Positions 1 to 6,392 of a stretch of DNA of 8,254 bases are shown one piece after another (position 1 is the first letter of the stretch; each line of letters starts with the position of its first letter). A program made the position numbers and the translations under genes. Origin of the DNA: Thermoflexales bacterium (GTDB lineage: Bacteria; Chloroflexota; Anaerolineae; Fen-1058); the NCBI GenBank assembly GCA_016931085.1, contig JAFGFO010000398.1:1-8254 (forward strand). The letters run 5' to 3'. The notes under the pieces were generated by a model. It did no database searches. It was not told where the DNA came from and saw only the letters and a list, made by a program, of their open reading frames with translations.

Positions 1-1
1 G

Positions 2-1789
2 TATAACCAGTACAACGGCGGCGTCTATCACCCGGAGGCCATCCGGCGCTACCTGTGGCACGCCTATGACACCTGGCCGCGCCGCCCTGCCTACGTGCTG
101 CTGATGGGCGAAGGCAACTTTAATTTCAAGAACTATCCGTGCGTGAATTGCTCGGTGAGCGATATCCAGGGCGAGCCGATCCTGATCCCGCCCTACCTGG
201 TCTTTGCCGACCCCTGGCAAGGGGAAGTGCCGGCCGACAATCTGTTCGTGGCGATCAGCGGGAGCGATCTGCTGCCGGATATGATGATTGGGCGGCTGCC
301 GGCCCTGAACGCTGCCGAGGCCGAGGCGATGGTGGACAAGCTGCTGGCCCAGACCGGGCCGCAGTTCGAGCCGGCCGGCTGGCGCGCCCACTTTTTGTGC
401 GTGGCCGACAATCCCGACGACGGCGGCAATTTCCAGGCCGATTGTGATGCTGGCCTGGCGCTGGTGCCCGGCAGGTACGCCAAGAGCAAGGTGTACCACC
501 AGCAGGCGCCGTACACCTCGACAGCCGCCACCAGGGCGGCCATCATCCAGGCGATTGACGCGGGCGCGACGGACCTGGTCTACCATGGTCACGGCTCGAT
601 CAACCGCTGGGCCCACGAGCCCCTGTTGGACGTTGCGGGCACATCTTCCCTGGCCAACGTCGGGCGGCTGCCGGTGATCCAGACCTACGGCTGCCTGGAT
701 GGCATGTTCTTCTATCCCAAGTTCCCCAGCATGGCCGAGACGCTTCTGCGCATGCCGGGGCGCGGCTCGATCGGCCAGTGGTCGTCTGCTGGCTTGGGCT
801 ACGCCTCACAGCACACTTACTTACAAGAGGGCTTTTTCCGCTCCTTGTTCGAAGGCAGCGCGCCATTTCTTGAGGGCGCGTCGACATTTGGGCAAGCCGC
901 GCTGGCCGGGAAACTCAAATTATGGGCCGCCAGGGGCACGAGCGCCAATCATCTCTACCAGACTTATACGCTGTTTGGTGACCCGGCCCTGGTGCTGGCG
1001 CCCTACCTGGAATTGGCGCAGCAAGCCACCCCGGGGGGCTGGCGGCCTGGACAAATGCTGACCTACACACTGGTTTTCACCAACGCCCATTTTCAATCCT
1101 CGGTCAGCGGTGTGTTGACCGACATCTTGCCAGATGGCTTGATCTCTCCCCACGTGACGTGGAGCGGCGTAGTGCTCACACCAGCCGGGGAAGGTGTCTG
1201 GCGGGTGGGTGGCCTGGCTTACAACTCACCCGCCTTGGTCACCATGAGCGCTCAACTGGAGCCACGCTGGGTGTGGCCACGGACAGCCCTGACTAACACC
1301 TCACACTTGCTCGTGCAGCCGCCGGGCGAGCTGCCGGCAGTAGCCAACGCCAGTCTGGCCCGCGAGCTGTTGCTGCCGGATTTACAGATAACCCAGGCAC
1401 TGGAACCGCTCGATACCTGGCAGCCAGGCGACGCCGTAACCTTTAGCCTATCTTTTTCGAACGCCGGCGCATCGACGGCGTGGTCGACGGTGGTGACGGA
1501 TATGCCGGGTTTGAACGTGACGCTGCACGTGGCGCACGCCAGCCGCCCCATCACGCCGCTCAACGCGCACGCCTGGCAAGTGGGTGACCTGCCGCCGGGT
1601 GATGGCGGGACGCTGCTTTTGGCAGCGCGCCTGCCCAAGCTTGACCCTGATTCGGCCTACGTCGTGACCAATGCGGCCAGTATCGGCAGCCCGATCTTTG
1701 ATCCCCTGCCAGCCAACAATACAGCCTTCATCGCCCGCCCTGTGCAGCCAATCTATCGCGTCTATTTGCCGGTGATCCTGAGAGGCTAA
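2..1789 (+). CDS. C25 (gingipain-like) cysteine peptidase with two DUF11-like repeats, 5'-truncated
   Basis: The reading frame is open from base 2, before the first in-window ATG at 95, and those upstream residues (YNQYNGGVYHPEAIRRYL) match what normally precedes the C25 core, so the gene begins outside the window. Numbered from the ATG at 95: the core includes YVLLMGEG-type and PDMMIGRLPA motifs, the catalytic His in HGHGS (His166), the catalytic Cys in TYGCLDG (Cys200), and the closing LFGDPALVL motif near 294-301. Two DUF11-like beta-sandwich repeats follow (about 307-410 and 428-540). The protein ends YRVYLPVILRG, a hydrophobic tail of a type I recall from Chloroflexota secreted proteins. 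Both catalytic residues are present, so it is likely an active, exported cysteine endopeptidase; its substrate is unknown. The missing 5' part should hold the signal peptide and N-terminal domains. It is a paralogue of the C25 gene at 3026-5137. Confidence 0.9.
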   Translation, partial: YNQYNGGVYHPEAIRRYLWHAYDTWPRRPAYVLLMGEGNFNFKNYPCVNCSVSDIQGEPILIPPYLVFADPWQGEVPADNLFVAISGSDLLPDMMIGRLPALNAAEAEAMVDKLLAQTGPQFEPAGWRAHFLCVADNPDDGGNFQADCDAGLALVPGRYAKSKVYHQQAPYTSTAATRAAIIQAIDAGATDLVYHGHGSINRWAHEPLLDVAGTSSLANVGRLPVIQTYGCLDGMFFYPKFPSMAETLLRMPGRGSIGQWSSAGLGYASQHTYLQEGFFRSLFEGSAPFLEGASTFGQAALAGKLKLWAARGTSANHLYQTYTLFGDPALVLAPYLELAQQATPGGWRPGQMLTYTLVFTNAHFQSSVSGVLTDILPDGLISPHVTWSGVVLTPAGEGVWRVGGLAYNSPALVTMSAQLEPRWVWPRTALTNTSHLLVQPPGELPAVANASLARELLLPDLQITQALEPLDTWQPGDAVTFSLSFSNAGASTAWSTVVTDMPGLNVTLHVAHASRPITPLNAHAWQVGDLPPGDGGTLLLAARLPKLDPDSAYVVTNAASIGSPIFDPLPANNTAFIARPVQPIYRVYLPVILRG

Positions 1790-1837
1790 GGTCTTGACCT
1801 TTAGGGGCTAGAATGGTGATTCTGAAAGAGGGATAGC

Positions 1838-1865
1838 TTGTCTAAGCTGCCAGGTGGGGTATAAT
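1838..1865 (+). promoter_or_regulatory. candidate sigma70-type promoter before the FN3-like/PT-rich gene
   Basis: A perfect TATAAT lies at 1860-1865, with TTGTCT (4 of 6 matches to the -35 consensus) at 1838-1843 and a 16-base spacer. It sits in the 94-base gap between the first C25 gene and the next gene. Caveat: the expected transcription start near 1872 falls at the beginning of the ribosome binding site, giving a very short leader, so the match may be fortuitous. Confidence 0.3.
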
Positions 1866-1871
1866 GGACGC

Positions 1872-1878
1872 GGAGGAG
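1872..1878 (+). promoter_or_regulatory. ribosome binding site that fixes the start at 1884
   Basis: GGAGGAG ends five bases before ATG 1884. It argues for the ATG at 1884 over the in-frame GTG at 1854, which would put ten odd residues in front of a good signal peptide. Confidence 0.7.
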
Positions 1879-1883
1879 TTGCT

Positions 1884-3029
1884 ATGATTCGATGGCATCA
1901 CAAGATCATGATCGCGCTAGGCGCGCTTGCCAGCCTGGCGCTGCCGGCCTTGGCCGTCATCACCATGGTCGAGGGCACGTTCAAAGCCACAGCGTTGAGC
2001 GATCGCGTGCAGATCGAGTGGCAGACGGCCACCGAGTTCGACAACGATGGTTTTCGCCTGCGGCGTTCCACCTCGAGCAGTGGACCATTCCAGGGCATTA
2101 GCGTGCTGTACGAGGGTGAACAAGTCAGCTACATCTCGTCGGCTGATCCCAGCGGTGCGATCGGCGCATTGTATGTCGTATACGACACCCAGGCGCCGGC
2201 CGGCTTTGTCTATTATTACCAGTTGCAAGATGTGCCCAAAGACGGCAGCACGGGCGGGTTGCATGGGCCGGTAAGCGTGGTATTTGGCACCCCCGCGTCT
2301 CCGGCCTCCTCAACGCCCACGGCCTCTTCGACCCCTACGGCCTCCTCGACCCCTACGGCCTCGCCCACTTCGGGTGGCTCAGTGCCAACGGCGGCTTTTC
2401 CGGCCACGGCTACACTCACTCCCACACCCGGTGCACCCACGGCCACACAGGGAGCGGGTACGCCCTCGGCCACGCCGCAGCCCAACACGCCCACCGCCAC
2501 GCCGGGAGCGGGCACGCCCTCGGCCACGCCGCGGCCTAACACACCTGTCCCCACGGCCACGCGCACGCCGGGGCCGGGCACGCCCTCGGCTACAACGCCG
2601 CCTAATACACCTGTCCCCACGCCCACGCGCACGCCGGGGCCGGGCACCCCCTCGGCCACAACGCTGCCTAATACACCTGTCCCCACGGCCACGTTCACGC
2701 CAGGCCCGGACATGCCCCCTGCCGCTACACCCACGTCTCCATCGCTGCCAGACACGCCGGCGGCCACTGCCACGCCAGCTTCCACCAGCGAGCCAGGCGT
2801 CCCGCCGGCGACTACAGCCACTCCTCGCGCCGGCGGGATCATGATCGCCACGCTGGAGCCATCGGCGGGCGAGTTGACCGCGCTGGCACCCACTCCGCTT
2901 GCCGGCGCTACACCCACGCCGCAGCCCACCCCAGTTCCCAGCTCGGGCTGCTGGCCGGCAGTCGGGCTGAGCATCTTGTTAGTGGGATCGCTTGGAGGGC
3001 GCAAGGGTATCTCAGTGATAAGACTATGA
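1884..3029 (+). CDS. secreted protein: FN3-like domain, Thr/Pro-rich repeat linker, C-terminal membrane segment
   Basis: 381 residues from ATG 1884. Residues 1-24 form a signal peptide (basic start, hydrophobic core, cleavage likely after ALPALA). Residues about 28-135 form a beta domain with the pattern VQIEWQTATEFDNDGF...YYYQLQDV, a fibronectin-III-like module often seen in exported proteins of Chloroflexota and Bacteroidota. Residues about 137-345 are low-complexity Thr/Pro/Ser/Ala, with three 6-residue SSTPTA repeats and four 18-22-residue G(A/P)GTPSAT..PNTP units; this resembles a wall-spanning, possibly O-glycosylated stalk. The end is Gly-Cys-Trp-Pro (355-358), a hydrophobic stretch to about 371, then Arg-Lys: a tail-anchor or sorting-signal layout. 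The stop overlaps the start of the next C25 gene by ATGA, so the two are probably translated together. I do not recognise a named family for the whole protein. Surface display is inferred. Confidence 0.8.
   Translation: MIRWHHKIMIALGALASLALPALAVITMVEGTFKATALSDRVQIEWQTATEFDNDGFRLRRSTSSSGPFQGISVLYEGEQVSYISSADPSGAIGALYVVYDTQAPAGFVYYYQLQDVPKDGSTGGLHGPVSVVFGTPASPASSTPTASSTPTASSTPTASPTSGGSVPTAAFPATATLTPTPGAPTATQGAGTPSATPQPNTPTATPGAGTPSATPRPNTPVPTATRTPGPGTPSATTPPNTPVPTPTRTPGPGTPSATTLPNTPVPTATFTPGPDMPPAATPTSPSLPDTPAATATPASTSEPGVPPATTATPRAGGIMIATLEPSAGELTALAPTPLAGATPTPQPTPVPSSGCWPAVGLSILLVGSLGGRKGISVIRL
2304..2357 (+). repeat. three tandem 18-bp repeats encoding SSTPTA
   Basis: Copies at 2304-2321, 2322-2339 and 2340-2357; the last two differ at one base. 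They sit at the start of the Thr/Pro linker and are in frame, so copy-number change would lengthen or shorten the stalk without a frameshift. Confidence 0.85.
2451..2702 (+). repeat. four tandem 54/66-bp repeats in the Thr/Pro-rich linker
   Basis: Units at 2451-2504 (54 bp), 2505-2570, 2571-2636 and 2637-2702 (66 bp each). Each encodes G(A/P)GTPSAT..PNTP; the longer units add VPT.T.TP. The units are strongly conserved at the nucleotide level, which suggests recent duplication or gene conversion rather than only protein-level selection. Confidence 0.85.
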
Positions 3030-5137
3030 GACTAGATAACTACAAGACGATCAGCTTGATCTTGATCCTTGTCTTGCTTCTGCCGGCCTGCTGGCGGCCC
3101 TCGCCGCAGCCAACGGAGCCGCCGCAGCCCGTAGCGAGCGGCGACGAGGTAGCTCTGAAATTGCTGGTGTCCTCGCCAGGCGTATACCGCGTGACGGGGC
3201 GCGATCTACTCGAGGCTGGCTGGAGCCAGGCCATGCTAGACCCGGCACGCCTGTCGCTGAGCTGCGCCGGGCAGCCGGTCCCCGTTCACGCCGAGGGCCA
3301 GGCCGAGGCCATGAGCTTGACCTTTTACGGCCAGCCACCCGACAGCCGCTACACGCCTTACCGCGCCTACTGGCTGTCGCGCGGGGATGGATTGACGCCG
3401 ATGGAGGGCGGGACGCTTGCCTCGACAGCGAGTGGGGTGGTGGTGACCGTCACCCAACGCTTTGAGCAAGACAAGTTGTACATCTCGCGTGCGCCAGGCG
3501 GAGGCCAGGCCGGCTCAGACCAATGGTTCTGGCAGACAGTCTCAGCCCCGCGGGGCATTACGCTGACGCTGTCTGTGGAAACGACTCCCCTCGCATCTGA
3601 GCCAGTCCGGCTGGAAATGGCGCTGTGGGGGTCCACCTCCGACCCGGTCGAGCCTGACCATGCCCTGCGACTGGTGCTCAACGGGCAGCCGGCCGGCGAA
3701 TATCGTTGGGACGGCCGCGACAAGCGCCAGCAAGCGTCATTCACGCTGCCGGCCGGCGCTCTGCTCTCCGGCGAAAACAAGCTGGCCGTTTTCTTGCCGG
3801 GCGATACCGGCGCGAGTGCTGACACAGTTTTGATCAACTGGGTCGAGGTGACGTACCACTGCCGCCTGGAAGATGGGGTGCAAGCAGAAGGACTGCCGGT
3901 GGCCTTTGAAAGTGCCCGCTTCCTGGCTGGCCCATCGCTGTTGGACATCACCGACCCCACCGCGCCGCTGTGGGTGGCCGGCGCCGGCGAGGACGGCGGC
4001 GGCGCCGGCGAGGACGCCGCGGCGCGCTTGGCGCCAGTGGTACTCTCGCACACCCGGCGGCCAGAGATCGTCCCGGCGCAGCTCGTGCCTGACTGGCAAA
4101 CGCCAGCCGCCGGGGCCGAGATGCTGATCATCGCTGACCCCGCCCTGAGCGCCGCTGCTACACCCTTGATCGAATGGCGCGCTGCACAGGGCTTGAGCGC
4201 GGCGCTGCTCACCACCGACCAGGTCTATGACCAGTTTGGAAATGGCGAGCCAGATCCGGCGGCCATACGCGCCTTGATCGGCCAAAGCCAGACCTCCTGG
4301 CCCGAACCGCACCCCCGCTACGTCCTGCTGCTGGGCGACGCGAGCTACGATTACCGCGGCGTGCTGGGCAAGCCGCCGGCAGCAGGCGTGATTTCACCCA
4401 TGATCGCCGTGGACTTTAGCGGCGAGACCACCAGCGATGCTGTCATGGCCGACGTGGACCAGGACGGTTTGCCTGACGTTGCACTGGGGCGTTTGCCAGC
4501 GCGAAACGCGGCCGAGGCCGAGGCGCTCGTGGCGCGTACGATCGAGTACGAAAAAGCCGCCCCGGCCGGTGACTGGCAGCGCCAGGTGGTGATGATTGCC
4601 GACCCGTCGGAAGCGATCTTTGCTCGCCTGGCCGACGAGCTGGCGGCCAGGCTGCCGCCGGGACGCTTTGATCTGGCACGCTTGTACACCAAGGACCCGC
4701 CCAGCGTGGTGCGCGCACTCAACGATGGCGCGCTGCTGGTGTTCTACGTGGGCCACGGCAGCCTGGGATTGTGGGGAAAGGACGGGCTGCTGACAGTTGA
4801 GGCGGTCGAGAACTTGTCGAACGCCGGGCGGCGGCCGGTAGTCGTCAACTTTACGTGCTTGACTGGCTACTTTGCCCACCCGACAGCCGAGTCGATGGGC
4901 GAAAAGCTGCTGCGCCCAGCCGGGGGCGGAGCGGTGGCCGTCGTCGTGCCCAGCAGCCTGACCCTGCCCAACGATCAGCAATCGTTTGCCCGTCTGCTGG
5001 TCGAGTCGTTGGCTACACCTGGCACAACACTGGGCGAGGCACTGCTGCGCGCTCAGCGCGAGTCAAGCAGCTCGCGTGATGTCCGGCTGACCTATGCCTT
5101 GCTGGGCGACCCGGCCATGAAATTGATTTCAAAGTAG
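3026..5137 (+). CDS. C25 (gingipain/PorU-like) cysteine peptidase, predicted lipoprotein
   Basis: 703 residues. The N-terminus has a hydrophobic segment ending LLLPAC with Cys22, a plausible lipobox although Pro at -2 is unusual, so the protein is likely membrane-tethered. Residues 42-118 (GVYRVTGRDLLEAG...YWLSRGDG) match the N-terminal domain common to large C25 peptidases. Residues about 176-278 look like a beta-sandwich. The C25 catalytic region spans about 365-700, with YVLLLGDASYDY, an Asp-rich DVDQDGLPD loop (476-484) that could bind calcium, GRLPA, catalytic His577 in VGHGS and catalytic Cys611 in NFTCLTG. It ends right after the closing LLGDPAMKL motif, with no DUF11 repeats or sorting tail, unlike its paralogue at 2-1789. 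The ATG overlaps the preceding stop and has no well-placed ribosome binding site, suggesting translational coupling. The stop codon lies in a palindromic repeat. Peptidase identity is confident; a sortase-like role is speculation. Confidence 0.9.
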   Translation: MRLDNYKTISLILILVLLLPACWRPSPQPTEPPQPVASGDEVALKLLVSSPGVYRVTGRDLLEAGWSQAMLDPARLSLSCAGQPVPVHAEGQAEAMSLTFYGQPPDSRYTPYRAYWLSRGDGLTPMEGGTLASTASGVVVTVTQRFEQDKLYISRAPGGGQAGSDQWFWQTVSAPRGITLTLSVETTPLASEPVRLEMALWGSTSDPVEPDHALRLVLNGQPAGEYRWDGRDKRQQASFTLPAGALLSGENKLAVFLPGDTGASADTVLINWVEVTYHCRLEDGVQAEGLPVAFESARFLAGPSLLDITDPTAPLWVAGAGEDGGGAGEDAAARLAPVVLSHTRRPEIVPAQLVPDWQTPAAGAEMLIIADPALSAAATPLIEWRAAQGLSAALLTTDQVYDQFGNGEPDPAAIRALIGQSQTSWPEPHPRYVLLLGDASYDYRGVLGKPPAAGVISPMIAVDFSGETTSDAVMADVDQDGLPDVALGRLPARNAAEAEALVARTIEYEKAAPAGDWQRQVVMIADPSEAIFARLADELAARLPPGRFDLARLYTKDPPSVVRALNDGALLVFYVGHGSLGLWGKDGLLTVEAVENLSNAGRRPVVVNFTCLTGYFAHPTAESMGEKLLRPAGGGAVAVVVPSSLTLPNDQQSFARLLVESLATPGTTLGEALLRAQRESSSSRDVRLTYALLGDPAMKLISK
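3980..4021 (+). repeat. 21-bp in-frame duplication in the second C25 gene
   Basis: A 16-base block (GGCGCCGGCGAGGACG) at 3980-3995 recurs at 4001-4016, giving a 21-base period and the residues AGEDGGG-AGEDAAA (about 320-333). It falls in the linker between the beta-sandwich and the peptidase domain, where an inserted loop should be tolerated. Confidence 0.75.
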
Positions 5138-5163
5138 AGACGCCCCGCCGAGGCGTCTCTACT
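5133..5163. repeat. palindromic repeat / hairpin, 12-bp stem, containing the stop of the C25 gene
   Basis: The arms AGTAGAGACGCC (5133-5144) and GGCGTCTCTACT (5152-5163) pair perfectly around a 7-base loop. The TAG in the left arm (5135-5137) is the stop codon of the C25 gene. The arm core GTAGAGACG is shared with the palindrome at 6365-6392, so this is probably a member of a dispersed repeat family. It could also act as a transcription or mRNA-end structure, but no T-run follows, so a classic intrinsic terminator is not supported. Confidence 0.75.
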
Positions 5164-5184
5164 AGCGGACAAGGAGGAGGGACG

Positions 5185-6063
5185 ATGAACGCAGACTGTG
5201 TTTCGAGGATAGGCATGGCACTGGTCGCTTGCCCATCGCTGGGAGTGGGGTTGTGGTGCGCTTGGCAGGTAGCGCACGCGGCGGATACGGACGTCGTGCT
5301 CAGCGAGGTGATGTTTAACCCCGCTTGCAATGCCATGCCGGGCGAACCGTGTGGGAGCGGTATAGAAGAGGATGAGAGCCGCTTTGAGTGGGTCGAGATC
5401 TATAACAAGGGCGGCGGCAGCGTGGACCTGAGCGGCTGGCGGATTTGTGACGAGCTCCCAGCAAACTGCGACCCCTTGACCGGCACCCTCCCGCCCGGCG
5501 CGTATTGGCTCGTGGCTCACAATAACGACGCGCCCTATTACGACCTGCAGTCCGAGTTTGACAATTATGGCGCCAGCGTAGACAATGCCAAGACTCTTTT
5601 CTTGAACGATCCGATTGGCAGCAATGGATTGGCCGATGGCGATGCCGTGTATCTCACCACGGCTAACTCGTTCTGCGGCCCGTCCGGTGACCTGCCGTGT
5701 GTCGTAGATTGCGTTTCATGGGACAGTTACAACTCGTGCGCCGCGTTAGTGGATGAGGTCACGCTGGCCTATTGGCCGGGCGCCGGCGGCTATGACGACA
5801 CCAATTTGACCTATCGCGAGCGCGACGGCCAGTCGATCGTCAATGTCAACGGCAAGTGGTACCAGGGCGGGCCGGGAACAGACCAGGCGAACCAGGCCTC
5901 CCCCTACGCGGAAAATATCGCTGAAGGCGGCACCCCGACGGCCATCGCCTTGTTTTTCTTGGGCTGTGACGCCCGGCTGGCCGGTTTGTCCTTGCTGCTG
6001 ACCTTGGGAATGGCGGGCGCCATCGCCGCGTTCCAACTGTTGCGCTGGCAGCGCAGAAAGTGA
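5185..6063 (+). CDS. secreted lamin-tail-domain (LTD) protein with C-terminal membrane anchor
   Basis: 292 residues. ATG 5185 follows a strong ribosome binding site (AAGGAGGAGGG). The N-terminus is a slightly long signal peptide with likely cleavage after VAHA (about 32). Residues about 35-115 fit the bacterial lamin-tail domain: VVLSEVMFNP, FEWVEIYNKGGGSVDLSGWRICD, then LPPGAYWLVA; the beta fold may run on to about 185. Such domains occur in exported bacterial proteins, often in binding or adhesion contexts. Eight cysteines (48, 56, 88, 95, 164, 172, 176, 185) in the extracytoplasmic part suggest disulfides. Residues about 264-286 are a membrane segment preceded by Gly-Cys (260-261) and followed by RWQRRK, so the protein is likely anchored by its C-terminus with the domain outside. 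The DUF2007 gene follows after 10 bases. No catalytic domain is visible, so function is unknown beyond probable surface binding. Confidence 0.8.
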   Translation: MNADCVSRIGMALVACPSLGVGLWCAWQVAHAADTDVVLSEVMFNPACNAMPGEPCGSGIEEDESRFEWVEIYNKGGGSVDLSGWRICDELPANCDPLTGTLPPGAYWLVAHNNDAPYYDLQSEFDNYGASVDNAKTLFLNDPIGSNGLADGDAVYLTTANSFCGPSGDLPCVVDCVSWDSYNSCAALVDEVTLAYWPGAGGYDDTNLTYRERDGQSIVNVNGKWYQGGPGTDQANQASPYAENIAEGGTPTAIALFFLGCDARLAGLSLLLTLGMAGAIAAFQLLRWQRRK

Positions 6064-6073
6064 GGCGGAAATT

Positions 6074-6376
6074 ATGTTCAAGCCAATCAACCCTAATCGT
6101 CCGGGCTTTGCTGTCGTATATCGCGCGGCGGGTAAAACACAGGCTGAAGTCATCCGTGGCCGGCTTGAAACAGCCGGAATCCCCGTCCTGCTCGATTACG
6201 AGAGCGCCGGGCTGGTGATTGGACTGACTATCGATGGGCTGGGCGAAGTGCGGGTGATGGTCCCCCAGTCGTGCGTCGAGGAGGCGCTCGCCTTGCTCGC
6301 CGAGTCACCAGATGACGGCGTTTCGGAAAACGGCGTTTCGGAGGACGTCTTCTGGGATGACGGTGTAGAGACGTAA
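6074..6376 (+). CDS. DUF2007 family protein (putative signal-transducing/regulatory small protein)
   Basis: 100 residues, starting 10 bases after the LTD gene; a GAGGCGGA ribosome binding site overlaps that gene's stop codon, so the pair is probably one transcription unit. Residues about 12-76 match DUF2007: VVYRAAGKTQAEVIRGRLETAGIPVLL-type segment, then a beta region ending VRVMVP and a helix EEALALLAE. The family is a ferredoxin-like small domain with no established biochemical role; no signal peptide or membrane segment is seen, so it is cytoplasmic. The C-terminal tail is acidic and contains a 15-base duplication giving GVSEN-GVSED. The last three codons (Val-Glu-Thr) and the TAA stop are encoded by the left half of the palindrome at 6365-6392, suggesting the original end of the gene was replaced when that repeat arrived. 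Confidence 0.8.
   Translation: MFKPINPNRPGFAVVYRAAGKTQAEVIRGRLETAGIPVLLDYESAGLVIGLTIDGLGEVRVMVPQSCVEEALALLAESPDDGVSENGVSEDVFWDDGVET
6315..6342 (+). repeat. 15-bp-period duplication in the DUF2007 tail
   Basis: ACGGCGTTTCGGA occurs at 6315-6327 and again at 6330-6342. It is in frame and produces two GVSE(N/D) units in the acidic, probably disordered tail. Confidence 0.7.
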
Positions 6377-6392
6377 TATATTACGTCTCTAC
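6365..6392. repeat. perfect 28-bp palindrome at the junction of two convergent genes
   Basis: Fourteen-base arms, left arm GTAGAGACGTAATA, with perfect symmetry. It contains the TAA stop of the DUF2007 gene (6374-6376) and, on the minus strand, the TAG stop of the M23 gene (6391-6389). The outer nine bases of each arm equal those of the hairpin at 5133-5163. Possible roles are a dispersed palindromic repeat and a bidirectional transcript-end structure. No adjoining T-run is present. Confidence 0.8.

Noticed and set aside
1786..1804. Small inverted repeat (AAGGTC / GACCTT) at the stop of the first C25 gene, considered as a terminator
   Set aside because: The stem is at most six bases with a two-base loop and no T-run follows, so it is too weak to call.
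1794..1814. TTGACC and TAGAAT as a promoter in the same gap
   Set aside because: The spacer is only nine bases, far from the usual 16-18.
2451..2702. Regular repeats considered as a CRISPR array
   Set aside because: Units are contiguous and coding, without unique spacers, and encode an in-frame Thr/Pro-rich linker.
2216..3004. Long minus-strand open frame (262 residues) opposite the Thr/Pro linker
   Set aside because: It is Gly/Val/Ala repeat sequence created by the complementary strand of the Thr/Pro repeats; it has no credible start signal or domain.
3367..4215. Minus-strand open frame of 282 residues within the second C25 gene
   Set aside because: It overlaps a clear C25 coding frame with catalytic motifs; its Ser/Ala/Pro-rich composition is typical of an antisense shadow in high-GC DNA.
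5133..6392. The two related palindromes considered as ends of one mobile element carrying the LTD and DUF2007 genes
   Set aside because: Each palindrome is complete in itself, their centres differ, there is no transposase between them and no target duplication is visible; independent copies of a small repeat explain them better.
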